The notes: generated from the letters alone by a model not told the origin. DNA of 64,000 bases from Turnera subulata (GCA_028386065.3 JAKUCV010001646.1:103671-167670), one strand, 5' to 3'. Counted from the stretch's first letter, positions 1-12,654 are shown. Program-made: numbers and translations.

Positions 1-2306
1 GATACCGGCAGATTGTTGCTGTGTGTGATTTGGGTGTTTTGAAGGGAGAGAATCGTGACTATGGAGCTCTTGGACTTTTGTGAACAGTGCTTGGCCGGAA
101 TACGACGAGATTCCTGCAGTCTCGGGTATTTTCCGGCGAAGGCTCGGGACTTCCCAGCGGGCGGAACGTGATATCAGGGCGTGGTAATTCCTCGGACTCG
201 TTTACACCATGGGCTCGGGTTTGGGCTCAGTTTGCACAACGGACTCGAAAACGGGCCGAATGTGCGGAGGCCCATGTTCCCGTGACATATATGCTTTTGA
301 CTGACCTAATAACGGAACCGATGGATGAGTAAAATATATGGATGTATTATATAATTATGTGGTTAACGACTTAAGTTACAGATTAAAAACGATATTATTT
401 TTTAGATTTAACTAAGTATTTATAAGTCTAATATATATAACCCGCGTATGATTTAATTTATGGCCATATTATGTTTTTTTTGTTATTTTTATATACCAGA
501 ACTATGATACTGGTATTATTATTTTGATGAAGTATTATATATCAGTTATATTACTTCACTTATAGATTTTATTAGTATGAGCAATAGTATTACTATTACT
601 TTTAACCCTACCTAACTTTGGTAGTTATATATGCACATACATACTTGAAAAATATTATTTTCTGCAACATTATGATTCAATTATTTTGTACCATATAATG
701 GCTATATTAATTTCCCACTGATGGAAATATTTTCCATTTAACAGATTTATTATCGGATATAATATTTATATGCCATTTTGATGTATTTATCTCTTCCACT
801 ATTCCATAACAATTTCTTACTAAACCTATACGCATTTATTATTATCAGGAACAAATACTTAATGAAATATTATCTGCTTTATATTATTAAATAGGTTACA
901 AGTATTACGTGGGACATAATTTGGTCTATATACAAATAAAATTTCTTATATATAAACAACGTATATGTGTATGTATATATGTTTTCTTACCACAAGTGAC
1001 TTAAGAGCCGGGATATCGGCTTGGACGCTCGGTTCGGTTTTGATTTAAATCATGTATGTTTTGGTATATTGGCTGGATATACTTAATCAGTAATTGCCAC
1101 CAAGTCGGATGAACTGTTTGGTAATAAGATAACTATAGAGATAATAAAATGAACAGATAAGCCGTATAATAATTGTTAAACCGGTATCATGCATAATCAT
1201 TTATATTGTGCATTATAAGTGATTATTGTGTTCCTATATATACATATAGGGTATCGAGGTTTGACCGGATAGCAGTTTCAGAGACACATCAGGTGAGGAT
1301 GGATAACCCTTGATATGTGCCCATAATACTGTGTGTGTTTTTTGTTGTTTGATTGAACTGCTGAATTGATTATTGACTGTTACCTGATTGCTATGGAAAT
1401 TGTTGATGCTGTTGTTGGATTGTGTTTAGACTTGTGGATATTGTGTTGCGAATAAAGCTGACTGTTATCTGTGACTAACTGATGTTATGAGTCTGATGTT
1501 GATTTGGTTCGTGGAATAATCTGAAATAATGGAAAGTTGGATAATTGAGGATAGAGAATGAATTTGGATTGAATTTGAGATGATGATATAATTGTCACGT
1601 GGAAAGTAGTGGTACGACTAGATGGTTAGAGGCTAGTTCTGTGGTGTCATGGCCGGTTTGGTTTGGTTGTTGGGGATGTTGATCCCCAATGATGTTGTTA
1701 TTGGGATGTTGATCCCAGATTTGTTGATAGTGGGATATTGATCCCGGATTGGTTGTTGTTGAGGATGTTGATCCCGGATTGTGATTTGGCCTGGCATCCG
1801 GAATTAGTTAATAACCAGGTACGACCCTAGCTTGTCCAGTGACGGGGCCCGAAAGATAAAATTGGTAATAATAATAAATATTCTTTTGGTCTTGGCTCAG
1901 TCATATTTTGGTAGAATCTTTGTGTTGTATTCGTCTGTGATTACTTCGAAAGTATTATGGTTGATTGCATATTTCTGTTTATCCTTCGTCGGTGAGCACT
2001 TCGGACTCACCCCTCGCCTGCGGGATTTCATCCTGTAGGTTGAGTTGTTTGTAGTGCAGGAACGTACGAGGCAAGCTGCAGTGTACCCTCGGGCAGGACT
2101 CGGATCCATTAGCTGCATCGGGCTTTGCATATGTTGACATTAAAATAAGAATTGCTTCCGTTGTGCTATATTTTGGGTCCTCGAGATCGGGTGACGTGTA
2201 TTTGATGTTGGGCCGTTATTTCTGATATTTACATTGCTGTGCCACGTGTCGGCGTTGTTGTTCGGTAATTGCTGTTTAGTGGGTAAATTTAGGTCGGGGT
2301 GTTTCA
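1..2306 (+). mobile_element. Long LTR 'D', 3' part (5' end outside window)
   Basis: No coding capacity. The order of blocks matches the better preserved LTRs at 15-26 kb: a GC-rich island (about 80-300), an AT-rich stretch (330-1000), a conserved block around 1260-1320 (GGTGAGGATGGAT followed by ATATGTGCC), several GGGAT-N4-ATCCC hairpins (about 1675-1775), a block with GAGCACTTCGGACTCACCC (about 1995), and a terminus ending GGGGTGTTTCA at 2306. Plant LTRs end in CA, and the other family members here end in GGGCGTTTCA or close variants. The sequence right after the terminus resumes the AT-rich interior of a second copy (2307-4187), so D looks nested inside LTR E. The expected TSD would be GAGTT (2307-2311), but the matching left copy is outside the window and cannot be checked. 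Confidence 0.7.
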
Positions 2307-4187
2307 GAGTTATTATTATTACGATTCTAATATGTTAATTTCCGTTCTTCTGGGCTAAAATAATAATAGACCCATTCTTATTATATTTACCAAATCTTAT
2401 AAATAATTTTTGGCTATATATATAAATTTCTATAATGGTTTTCATTCTTTTGAGCTAAAATAGTATTACTCCCTTTCTTTATAATTTTTCCGATTTCATA
2501 TATAGTAATCCATACAAAATTATTCTAAGACTAAACTATATTTTATTAATTTATCAAAAATATTTTTTTAACGTAATAACGGTAATATTATTTTAAAATA
2601 TTGTTTATCTAAGACATTATCTTACTAAAGATTATATTATCTTTGCCCACTAATTACCACCTTAAGCTACATTAATTTATACTCTATTTAAATTTATCGA
2701 TTTTATATGTGTATAATTATAAATATTTACAACATTATTTTATACCGTACCTCGACTATAATGATTTCTTACCGATGACAATATTTTCTCTTTAACGGTT
2801 TTACTGTTGGGTATATTATTTATAAATATTATTTACTTCATATTATTAAATAGATTACGAAGTATTTTACGGGCCGTAAATTGTTCTACTTACAAAATAT
2901 AATTTCCTCTATATGATCTATACAACGTATTTGTATATATATGATTTCTTTTCGGTTTCGGTTTTTTATTTAAATCAAGTATATTTGATATATCCGCTTG
3001 GAATATTTAATCGAATAATTACCACCAAGTTGGATGAACTGTTTGGTAATGAGATAATATGGAGGTAGTAAAATGAACAGATAAGCCGTCTAATAATTGT
3101 TAAACCGGTATCATTCATAATCATCATGATTGGTGCATCATAAGTGATTGTGTTGCTATGTATGTACATAGGGATATTGAGGTTTGACCAGATAGCAGTT
3201 TCAGAGACACATCAGGTGAGGATGGATAACCCTTGATATGTGCCTGTAATACCGTGTGTGCTGAGATGGTCATTGATTGGTTATTTGACTACTATGGTAA
3301 TTGTTGTTTGCTGTTGTTGGACTGCGTTATTGGTCGTGTGGATATTGTGATTAATGATGAACTGTAAATTGTGAATAATTGGTATTATGAGATTGTTGAT
3401 GGATTGGTCTGTGGAATAACTTGAGATAATAGAAAGTTGGATAATTGAGGAAAGAGTATTGGAATTGGAATTGAATTTGAGATGATGATATAATTGTCAC
3501 ATGGAAAGTAGTGGTACGACTAGAAGGTTAGAGGCTAGTTCTGTGGTATCATGGCCGGTTTGGTTGGGTTATTGGGGATGTTGATCCCGGTTTGATTTGG
3601 ATATTGGGATGTTGATCCCAGATTGGTTTGTTATTGGGATGTTGATCCCGGAGTGTGTTTTGGCCTGGCATCTGGAATTAGTTAATAACCAGGTACGACC
3701 CTAGCTTGTCCAGTGACAGGGCCCCGAAGGATAAAATTGGTAATAATAATAATAATTATTCTTTTGGTCTTAGCTCAGTCATGATTTGGTTGATTCTTGA
3801 GTTGTCTTTTGCCGGTATTTTCTTCGAAAGTATTATGGTTGCCTGCATATCTCTGTTTATCCATGGTTGGTGAGCACTTCGGACTCACCCCTCGCCTGCG
3901 AGGTTTCATCCCGTAGGATGAGTTATTTGTGGTACAGGAACGTACGAGGCAAGCTGCAGTGCACCCTCGGGTAGGACTCGGATCCATTAGTTGCATTGGG
4001 CTTTGCATATGTTGACATTGAGTTATAAATGCTTCCGCTGTGCTGTTGTTATTAAGATTCCCGAAGTCGGGTGTTATGATATTGTCATTGGGCCGGATTT
4101 TCTGTTGAATATACCACTTGTGCCACGTGTCGGCACTGTTGTTCAGTAATTACTGTATGATGGGTAAATTTTGGACAGGATGTTTCA
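2307..4187 (+). mobile_element. Long LTR 'E', 3' part, host of nested LTR D
   Basis: This segment repeats the second half of LTR D: the AT-rich interior, then from about 3040 the same series (GTTTGACCAGATAGCAGTTT, GGTGAGGATGGAT, GGGAT-N4-ATCCC hairpins at about 3575-3655, the GAGCACTTCGGACTCACCC block at about 3870). It ends GACAGGATGTTTCA at 4187. The two copies are clearly related but diverged by many substitutions and small indels, so they come from separate insertions rather than a recent duplication. The sequence directly after 4187 is the copied 3' flank of the VQ gene. The 5' part of E must lie left of the window, beyond the 5' part of D. Confidence 0.65.
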
Positions 4188-4473
4188 CAAAAAGCGACAT
4201 GTAAAGCTCCTGCAAAATAACTACTAGCTAGTAAAATACAAATCTCTACTTATACAAAAATGAAAGAAGATTGACGAACTCCAACTAAGCTTTCCGTAAA
4301 ATCTCTCCAAAAGGAACCATCATCCATTTCCGGTGAAGAAGAACATGCATTATCAAGAAAAGCACCATCCACACTTTCAATATTCATTTCCAAGGGTGGA
4401 GCTTCATGGTTACAAGCTTGGTGATCAGTACCAGTAGATTCTTCAATGTTGCTAGTCAAGTAAGTATCAACTC
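4188..4473 (-). pseudogene. Truncated duplicate of the VQ gene 3' half
   Basis: Positions 4188-4470 are almost identical to 5797-6079 (about one visible substitution, at the A/G in the codon for Ala of AFLDN). They cover the last 69 codons of the VQ-motif gene and its 3' flank on the minus strand. The copy lacks the start codon, the basic N-terminus and the VQ motif itself, so it cannot make the functional protein. One end abuts the terminus of LTR E; the other end breaks at the sequence AAGTAAGTATCA and is followed by a 17-bp poly-A insertion. The near identity points to a recent event. A gene-fragment duplication during break repair is one explanation; a larger duplication whose remainder lies left of the window is another. 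Confidence 0.85.
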
Positions 4474-4506
4474 TTGTTCAAAAAAAAAAAAAGTAAGTAT
4501 CAACTC
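4458..4506 (+). mobile_element. Micro-retroinsertion: 17 bp with poly-A between 16-bp direct repeats
   Basis: The sequence AAGTAAGTATCAACTC occurs at 4458-4473 and again at 4491-4506. Between the copies lies only TTGTTC followed by a run of A (4474-4490). A poly-A tail bracketed by a 16-bp TSD is the signature of L1-type target-primed reverse transcription; here nearly all of the element is missing. The TSD length equals that of the full LINE at 7655-12813. Strand-slippage duplication is a less likely alternative because it would not explain the poly-A filler. Confidence 0.6.
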
Positions 4507-4633
4507 CGTTAGATCATTTTTTAAAAAAATTAATGAGATGGATACATTAAACATTAGGGATTAATTCCCTCGATAACAGTCACAAATATCTATTGGTAAT
4601 TTCCGACGAGTGTTGGTTGGGATTTAATTAATG

Positions 4634-5050
4634 AAGGAATGCTAGCAATACATTCTCTAAACACACCTTTTCTTACAAAGCCCTGTGATTCGTATCTTTA
4701 TGATTTTAACTTGTTAATCTGCAAATTTATCTATAATAAATATAGATATGGACATAAAATAAATTAGATAAACTAACAGAATAAACTGAAAGTTGATTTA
4801 TTATAGAGTATCATAAAATTTTTTCACCCGGAAAAATGTATTAGTCTTATCTTTTAGGTAAATTATATAAAAAGTTACAAAGAATTTAAATAAAAAAAAG
4901 TTATAAGAAAAAATTAAATAAAAATATTATTTTAAGCAAACTCAAATAAAAGTGATAATATTTTGAAAACAGTGCATGAAGTGACTTCATGTGACAGAGG
5001 TGTATTGGAAGGGTGTGTTCCAATGTGTGTGGCTAGCATTCCTCTAATAA
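4634..5050. repeat. Possible MITE with imperfect terminal inverted repeats
   Basis: GGAATGCTAGC near 4635 is mirrored by GCTAGCATTCC near 5032-5042, and the inner flanks (AATACATTCT.. and ..GGTGTATTGG) also resemble each other in inverted orientation. The interior is AT-rich and non-coding. I could not define a clean TSD, so the class is open (hAT- or Harbinger-like MITE). Confidence 0.35.
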
Positions 5051-5067
5051 ATATTCCCAGGTTGAGA

Positions 5068-5213
5068 GTTCTAACCTTACCAAAGTAATCCCTCTTGATA
5101 ACTAATACCAATGCAAGCACTTGCTAATCATGGAGGTAATTCTAACCTTATCAAAACAATACATCTTGATGACTAATTTATAAATACCAATACAAGCACT
5201 TGCTGATCATGGG
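5068..5213. repeat. Diverged tandem duplication, unit about 70-75 bp
   Basis: Two consecutive copies of a segment that begins TTCTAACCTTA and ends CACTTGCT-ATCATGG (about 5068-5136 and 5141-5213) differ by several substitutions and a short insertion. They lie in the non-coding stretch between the VQ fragment and the VQ gene. The remainder, 5214-5790, is AT-rich with no recognisable feature. Confidence 0.6.
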
Positions 5214-5859
5214 GTTACCTTGACTTGCCAGCCTCCTCCCAACCTAAACTTTTTTTCAAAAAAAAATCCAGTGGTAACTTGTGGAAATGAATAGAATGCC
5301 TTGTTAGCCCTTGTTCCAATATGGGAATATGTTTTAGAAGGAGAAGCATTGTGGTGGCGAGTATGCTAAAATTACTGTAACCATTTGTTGGGCTCCTCTT
5401 TATGGGCCTTCTTTATATTGGATTCTTAGGGTCTCCCTCTTGAGTGCCTCCTATTAGAGCATCGTTGTAAAAACTACAATACTTAAGAAAATTTCATCAG
5501 CAAACAAAAATCAAATAAAGTTTGCCATAAATATGCCTCTCTCTCTTATACAGAGAGCAGGCCAGGGAAACATATTTTAACTTATTTTTATGCACTTATA
5601 CTCTTTTCTATACCATATGATATTGACTTTTTTTTTAATTATTATTGTTTTGAGAATCTACTTGATGCTGCTTGAAGCAATTCCCCTGGCGACTCCATGT
5701 CAAGGCTCATTAATTTACCTACAGTAACTTTACCACTCCATATATAATTTACCAAACTATATCACCAAAGCTTTGCATTAAAATACATAGTGAAACACAA
5801 AAAGCGACATGTAAAGCTCCTGCAAAATAACTACTAGCTAGTAAAATACAAATCTCTAC

Positions 5860-6282
5860 TTATACAAAAATGAAAGAAGATTGACGAACTCCAACTAAGC
5901 TTTCCGTAAAATCTCTCCAAAAGGAACCATCATCCATTTCCGGTGAAGAAGAACATGCATTATCAAGAAAGGCACCATCCACACTTTCAATATTCATTTC
6001 CAAGGGTGGAGCTTCATGGTTACAAGCTTGGTGATCAGTACCAGTAGATTCTTCAATGTTGCTAGTCAAGTAAGTATCATCGGCGCAAGGATCCATAATC
6101 TTGGAATTCTTGCCTGTCAACTCCTGAACAATTGCTCGAAACTCCATAGCATTGCATACCTTAACCATCCTTGGGCTTGATATGTATGTAATCTTAAGAG
6201 GCTTTTTCTTGTGCCTGGTGGTCTTCTGGCTTTTGAGACGTTGGTGATGGGGATATAATATTTGGTCAGTAAGCTTGGCCAT
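5860..6282 (-). CDS. VQ-motif protein, SIB1/SIB2-like (sigma factor binding protein type)
   Basis: An intronless 140-residue protein, as is usual for plant VQ genes. Residues 11-37 are basic (RLKSQKTTRHKKKP), followed by PLKITYISSPRMVKV and the VQ core FRAIVQELTG at residues 48-57, which matches FxxxVQxLTG. The C-terminus is acidic and ends FWRDFTESLVGVRQSSFIFV. The pairing of a KPLK-TYISSP-MVKV segment with the VQ core is that of Arabidopsis SIB1/SIB2, which bind plastid sigma factor SIG1 and WRKY33 and act in defence and stress signalling. Whether this protein goes to plastid, nucleus or both is inferred, not visible. The start is the first ATG downstream of a TATA box about 80 bp away. A truncated copy of the 3' half lies 1.6 kb downstream. 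Confidence 0.9.
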   Translation of the reverse strand: MAKLTDQILYPHHQRLKSQKTTRHKKKPLKITYISSPRMVKVCNAMEFRAIVQELTGKNSKIMDPCADDTYLTSNIEESTGTDHQACNHEAPPLEMNIESVDGAFLDNACSSSPEMDDGSFWRDFTESLVGVRQSSFIFV

Positions 6283-6362
6283 TTCTTGAGTTTATGATGA
6301 GAGAATTCAGGAATAGCTAGAGAGAAAGGATAGTTTTGTTGTGGTGATGGCTTGGTGCTTTC

Positions 6363-6371
6363 TTTTTATAG
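6363..6371 (-). promoter_or_regulatory. TATA box of the VQ gene
   Basis: TATAAAAAG on the minus strand lies about 80 bases upstream of the VQ start codon, which leaves room for a 5' UTR of roughly 50 bases. The core-promoter position is inferred from the match and spacing. Upstream, 6372-7638 holds no gene or repeat that I could recognise; it is AT-rich and probably contains the rest of the VQ promoter. Confidence 0.6.
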
Positions 6372-7862
6372 GCTACTCTTCAAACAAAAGGTTGTTCTAG
6401 TTTGGCACTCAACTTCCAAGAAACACAATATTATAAGACAGAATTGGAAGAACAAAAAGAAAAAGATAAGCGAAGAAAATTGTTGAAAGGGACCATGAAG
6501 GAGACAGCTTCATTGTATATAGGGTTTGGTCGCTTCAGCTTTCCAAATTGGCTGCTATACTATGTAGCTTTAGATGCTTAAAGCATTAGGATCCACACAA
6601 AAAAAAAAGGCCAAGAATATCCACAGGGAATCATTCAAATTTGATAGTAAAAAACCAATTTATCTCTAGGAAAAGAATTATTTGATGAAAGCATATAGAT
6701 AAAAAGAATGTACCAGCCCCTATCTCGTATTTTCACCATTGTTACCTACCATAACGTTCTTCAATTTCGGTGGTTGGCTTGGCTGTTCTAATGATCAACA
6801 AGCTTATTAAACATCCACTAATATTAAAAAAAGATTTTATAACAGACTATAGAGAGGTTGTTTATATCATTCTCACAATTATTGTTTATTTTTTCTTCTT
6901 TACATACCAGAAATATCAAACTTAACCGTTGATGAACTACTCCAAATTACTACTAGTTAATCATAATCAATCAACCTAGAATATTATACTATGTAGTATT
7001 AAAAATCAACAGTAATTTTCTTAATCTGCATCAATAATTGGTATAGTAAATCATGGTAGCTGGGCTATTCGATCTGGGTCAATAATATCTTCTCCTATTA
7101 CTTGTTCACGTGCCATAAATGAAATCTCTAGTCAAGGTCTATGCAATCTCTATCCATGTATTCAAAACTTCATCTAGAGAGAAGAAATATTAAAGCTTAA
7201 TTAGCGATACTGATGGTGACATTTCTCAGATAAGCTAGTGATTCGAGAAGGAAGCTTTTTGGAAAATACTAAACTTGGTTGACAAATTTCACTTTTTTTG
7301 AAGCTTCCAAGATGCCACTAGCTAGCTGCATAATACGTATACGGTCAATAATGAGTTAGGGGGGAAAAGTGTTGAAAAAAATGGCCAAGATGGCTGCAAA
7401 AAAAGGGCAGGTACGTACGTACCAAATTAAATATACTTTGTACCAATTCTCATTTAAATCATTTTCGTACTCTCCTACATCTAATTTTCTATATCATAAA
7501 GAAAAAAGCATTAGTTTAGTTGGTCTCCTACGTCTTTAGAATATATACTTAAGCCATGCATGTCATAATCTGGAGTTTTGGGATTCTTGGACTGATAGCC
7601 TAGCAGTAGCAGCAGATGACGACATATCCAATCGATAGATGATGCAATTTTTTTTTTTTGATGCTAGTCGAAACTTTTATTCAAAAAACGAAGATAAATC
7701 GTGCTAATACAAAGAGGGAACATACCCAAGTCATAGAGCAAATGACAGGGTATCCATAGATATAAATAAGCCTACACTGACCCAACTAAGGATAACAAGG
7801 AAGTTGAAGAGGGAAGTGGCATAAGATATAGGAATTTAGTCAAAACGTCTGTGCACACCATG

Positions 7863-10800
7863 TCAATGCCTCAGAACTTCAACAGATACAAGGATGCTAT
7901 AATGGGAGTATGGAAAATCCGGTTGTAGAGATTTGATCCACCAAAATACTCTAGTCACCGTTATATCAAAGAGACAATCCCAATTGATAACTTCACTGTT
8001 GAAAACTTTCTTATTCCTGGCCATCCATATGGACCAAAAGGCTGAGTATCCCAACATCATCCATATGGATCTTCTTTGTGCAGAGTCATCCAACCAGGGC
8101 CACTGACAAAGCCATTGGTAAATTGATTGAGGTGCCAACCACTTAATTCCCCACCAGTGACATATCTTACTCCAAAAAATCCAAGAGTAATGGCACTGTA
8201 AAAATAAATGATCTGCAGATTCCTTTTCTTGTGAGCAAAAAATACAGAGATCCTGATCATTCGGTAATATCCCCCTCTTAACTAAATTTTCCTTAACTGC
8301 CACACCTCCATTTAATAACTGCCACATAAAACATTCAATTTTTGGTGGACATAAATTTAGCCAAATATTGGGAGGTTTTGTTACCTGCATGGAGGCGTTA
8401 ACAATGATATCCTTGCCAGCCTTTACAGAAAAACATTGGTCCTTAGAGGGTCCCCAAAGCCATTTATCCTCCGAGTTTGGGTTTAAGGATAAAAGCTGCA
8501 TTTCGGTGTCAATACTTGTACAAGAATCTTTCTTCCAATCATAAAGAGTCCTCCTCCAAATATCAGCCCGAGACAAAGGAGACAACAGAGCAAAGCTTGC
8601 GAGTGTACCTTCCTGTATAGAACAGACCGAGAATAACCTTGGAAAGGTAGAGCTAAGAACACCAAGGGAGCACCACCTATCATGCCAAAATGAGACATGA
8701 GAGCCGGAACCCACCTGTAGAGATAGATGATCTTTCAAGGAGAGATTCGGCTTGCTTCTATCATCAGAACAAAGGATCACGTTTCTCCAAAGGCTGGACA
8801 TTTTACGTTGACAAAAGACTGGCTCAAACTTCTCAGGCTCCTGTAGGCATTTTGCTTTTATAAAATTTCTCCAAACAGACTCTTCCCCTTGCACAAACCT
8901 CCAGTACCACTTGAAACAAAGGCTGTTGTTTTTAATAAGAATAGAGTCAATACCAAGCCCTCCATAAGCCTTTGGTCTCGCCACTTTATCCCAAGAAACC
9001 CAACATATCTTTCTTTTCTCTTGACATCCACTCCATAGGAATTTCCTTTGCATCTGTATTAGTTTTTTGCGTACACTTGCAGGTACCCTGAATAGAGACA
9101 TATAGTAAAGAGGGAGAGAGGAGAGAGTCACTTTTAACAATAGGACGCGACCGGCAAAGGATAGAAACCTAGCCTTCCAACTTTTCAATTTCTTCTTGAA
9201 CTTCTCAAACACAGGAGCCCAGCTTGCGCTCTTCTTCATATTAGCACCTAGAGGAAGGCCCAGATATTTGACCGGAAGTCTTTCCAATCGACAAAGAAGG
9301 AGGTCAGCAAGATATCTGGAAGTGGTCGAATCAATATTGAGCCCTATGACACTACTTTTAAAAAAATTTATCTTCAATCCGGACATAATTTCAAAGCACC
9401 TGAGGACCCTTTTAAGATTGAGGAGGGATGATGCATCGGCTTTGGCCAGGATGAGGGTGTCATCTGCGAATTGAATTAAATTTGCTGGGATGTTATGGAT
9501 TTTGAGACCTTCAATGATACCTCTATCGATGGCTGTCTCAATGGATACCCTCAGTCCTTCAGCCGCAATCAGAAACAGAAAGGGGGAGAGTGGATCACCC
9601 TGCTTCAGACCCTTCCCCATGCCGAATTGTGAAGATGGTGAACCATTGATGAGAACTGCCATGGTTGAAGACTGCAAACATGCTCTGATCAGAGCAGACC
9701 ATCTCTGTGGGAAACCCATGTGCTCCATTACCTGAAATAAATACTGCCAAGAAATAGAATCGTAGGCTTTTTTAAAGTCAAGTTTCCATAGGATTGAGGC
9801 CTCTTTATTTTTCTTCAGAGAGTCAATAAATTCTGAAGCTAGAAGAACAGCATCAAGAATATTTCTTCCTTCTAAGAATGCATATTGGGAACTGCTAATG
9901 AGAGAAGGAAGGACACTTTTAAGCCTTGATGATAAGATTTTTGAGATTATCTTGTATACTGCACTCACCAAGGTTATAGGCCTATAATCGTTAAATTCTG
10001 AAGCGCCATCTTTTTTTGGTATGAGGGTAATGTAGGAAAGATTTACTCCTCTTGGAAAGTTGCCAGAAACAAAGAATTCCTTCACTAAATCAAACAGATC
10101 CCCCTTTATACGATCCCAGCACTTCTTATAGAAGTTTAGATTGAATCCATCAGGCCCAGGGGCCTTTGCTCCATCGCAAGACCACACTGCAGACCTAAGC
10201 TCATCCATAGATATAGGTTTTAGAAGCCCTTCGATCTGATCAGGGGGTAGGCGTGAAAATAGATGACTACCTCTCATCCTTGGTCTATAAACCAACTGAT
10301 CGCGATAGAGATTAGAGAAAAAATTCACAGCCTCATCCTTTATTAGCTGCGGTTCGACAACCTCTCTTCCACCACAATAAATTGAGGAGATGGATTTTTT
10401 CCTACCTCTTGCACAAGCAAAAACATGAAAGAATCGGGTGTTGCGATCCCCCAATTTTAGCCAATTTATTCTAGACTTCTGCTTCCAGAGAACTTCTTTT
10501 TGCTTCCATTTTTGGATGAGTGCTTGTTTAGCTTCACTTCTTTTTTTCAATTCGGCCTCTGAGAGGGATACCGATTCTGCCTTAAGATCAAGGGCCTCAA
10601 TTTCCCCCTGTAACAGCTCCATGTTCACATCAATATTCCCAAAAGAGGATTTGTTCCACATAGATAACAATTTTCGCATTAGACCAAGTTTCTTGACTAA
10701 TTTGAATCTCCCAGGGAACTCACTCTCACACTTTTCCCAAAAAAATTCCAAGGATTTTTTGAAGCTATCATCTCTCCACCAACAATCCTGAAACCTGAAG

Positions 10801-11516
10801 GGTTTGAAGCCATAATTTGTCTAATCTTGTGCTAGTATCAGCGGCCAATGATCAGAGGTACCTCTTCTACCTGCCTGGAGATTCAACGATTTGAAGGCCA
10901 AACTCCACTCAGGCTGAGCCATAGCTCTATCTAACTTACTTGCCGCCAAGCTATTTGCCCACGTGAATTTACGACCGTTAAGAGGAAATTCTATTAGATT
11001 CATAGAGTCCATGAAGCTCCTGAGAGCAGCTGACCCTCTGGGATGGAGCCAGTTACTTCTTCTATCTTCTGCTGTCATAGTCTCATTTAGATCCCCAATC
11101 AACAGCCAAGGTGAAACGAACGTCTGCTTCAAATCTTTCAATTGGTTCCACATGTTAATTCTGTTTTCTACACTACTCTCCCCATACACAAAACAGACAC
11201 AAAATTTCTCCGGATAACCACCGAAACAACCTTCAGCTAGGATCCAATTTTTACTGGTTTGGCACTGAGATATACGAAAAAAGGATTCGTCCCACATCAA
11301 CAGCAAACCACCCGAAGTACCTTCAGCATCAACGACACAATAATCCAAATCGCCAAGATTCCACAGTCTCGAACAAAAATTCCTGTCAACACCTCGTTGT
11401 TTAGTTTCGCAAACAAAAACCATCTTTGCTTCATTTTTAGAGATCAAGTCTTTTAGATGGTTATGCTTGATTCCAGACCCCAAGCCTCGAGCATTCCAAG
11501 ATAAGAGACTGAACAT
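7863..11516 (-). pseudogene. LINE ORF2: endonuclease-reverse transcriptase with one in-frame stop
   Basis: The endonuclease part (10821-11516) starts MFSLLSWNARGLGS and shows FVCETK, LLIGDLNE and the terminal SDHWPLIL of the APE-type EEP fold. It ends at a TAG at 10821-10823. The next 23 codons stay open in the same frame, reading NYGFKPFRFQDCWWRDDSF, and run straight into the reverse transcriptase part (7863-10751). ORF2 was therefore one frame broken by a single nonsense mutation. The RT part shows KAPGPDGFNLNFYKKCW, the active-site FADD (QFADDTLILAKA), SLPLYYMSLFRVP, and near the C-terminus a zf-RVT module with C-x2-C and H-x4-C ligands (LCIFCSQEKESADHLFLQC). No RNase H domain follows. The start at 11516 lies 45 bases after the ORF1 stop, a normal L1 spacing. 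Confidence 0.92.
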
Positions 11517-11561
11517 AGTGAAAAGTTAAGCCACACACAAGAAAGACTACTTAATCCACGA

Positions 11562-12654
11562 TCAACTCTCCTCCAAGTTCTTATTCCACTCTTCTCCCTC
11601 CTTAATAATTAGGTCCCTTACTGCTGTTCTAACTTCAACTGCATCACTCTGGTCCCATCCCAAACAGCTTCCCACCTGTAGTGTAAGTTCTGCCTCTGCA
11701 TCGAAATCAAAGGTACGCAGGCAAGAAGACATTGCTGGTATCTCTGCTTCAGTTATTCTCCTATTTATTCTACTGATATCTGTGTCTGATAAGGTGTCTC
11801 CCGAAATAATGCTTCCAGTAAATCTGTTAACTTTCTTGAATTTTTGGACTTTCCTCGTAGGCTTGTTATTAAGTGCCAATCTGATTTTTTGGTCAATCAA
11901 TGCAGATAGCCTATAATTCGGACTAGTTTGGACGTTGGTAGGGAGAGGATAAAACTCAGAGTTGTGAAAATCAGGCCCAGCCCACGCCTCAATCCTAGGA
12001 TGTTGGAAGGGGTTCAATCGTGTACAACTAGCAACACCTGTATCAGCCCAATGGCCTACACTTTTACTACTACTTCCAGAAGATTCACCAACCTCCCATG
12101 AAGAAGATATACCCTGGGACCTTACTTTTTGCGGGATTGGCACGAAGAGTGCCTCCCACAACAGACACTGATGAAATCCTGGTTATCATTGTATCCAAAG
12201 TCAAACCTTTCTTGACCCTTATGAATCCAAAACGCTTACCATTTTTTGCCAATTTTTTTGGGATATATATGTCTACAATCTCACCCACTGAAGACAGGTT
12301 CGACAGCATATCAGTGACATTCCAGTTCATTGGAAGATTCTCCACATAAAGGCTTCTGAGTTGATCATTCTTTATAGCCTTCTCAATCTGACTCCTGCTC
12401 CACTTAGAGAAAAAAAGGGGTTTAGGTTGATTTGGTGAAATGTTTGGTTTGATTTGTGGAAAGGGTTGGGTGGGGTAAGGGTGGTTAGTAGATGGCAGGC
12501 CTCTAACAGGGGGATATGGTTGAGGGTGGATGGAAAGTTGCTTGATTGTGGTGACCGGAGGGTAATGGAAAGTCTGGTTGGATCTTTGTGCGGTTGTTTG
12601 TCTGGAGAGGCCCGGTGACATTTGGGAGAGAGGGAGGAGAGACCTTGCCACCAT
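11562..12654 (-). pseudogene. LINE ORF1 (RRM-type RNA-binding protein) with a frameshift
   Basis: Two overlapping frames make up ORF1. The first (12085-12654) contains LRSLYVENLPMNWNVTDMLS and, downstream, GKRFGFIRVKK, the RNP2- and RNP1-like motifs of an RRM, as in plant LINE ORF1 proteins. The second (11562-12161) continues with WEALFVPIPQKVRSQGISSSW and a Ser-rich, weakly conserved C-terminal part. The two frames are offset by one base, so a single small indel lies near 12090-12160. The protein would have bound LINE RNA in the ribonucleoprotein particle. Confidence 0.85.

Noticed and set aside
9196..9735. Plus-strand frames across the LINE
   Set aside because: Shadows of the reverse transcriptase frame on the minus strand.
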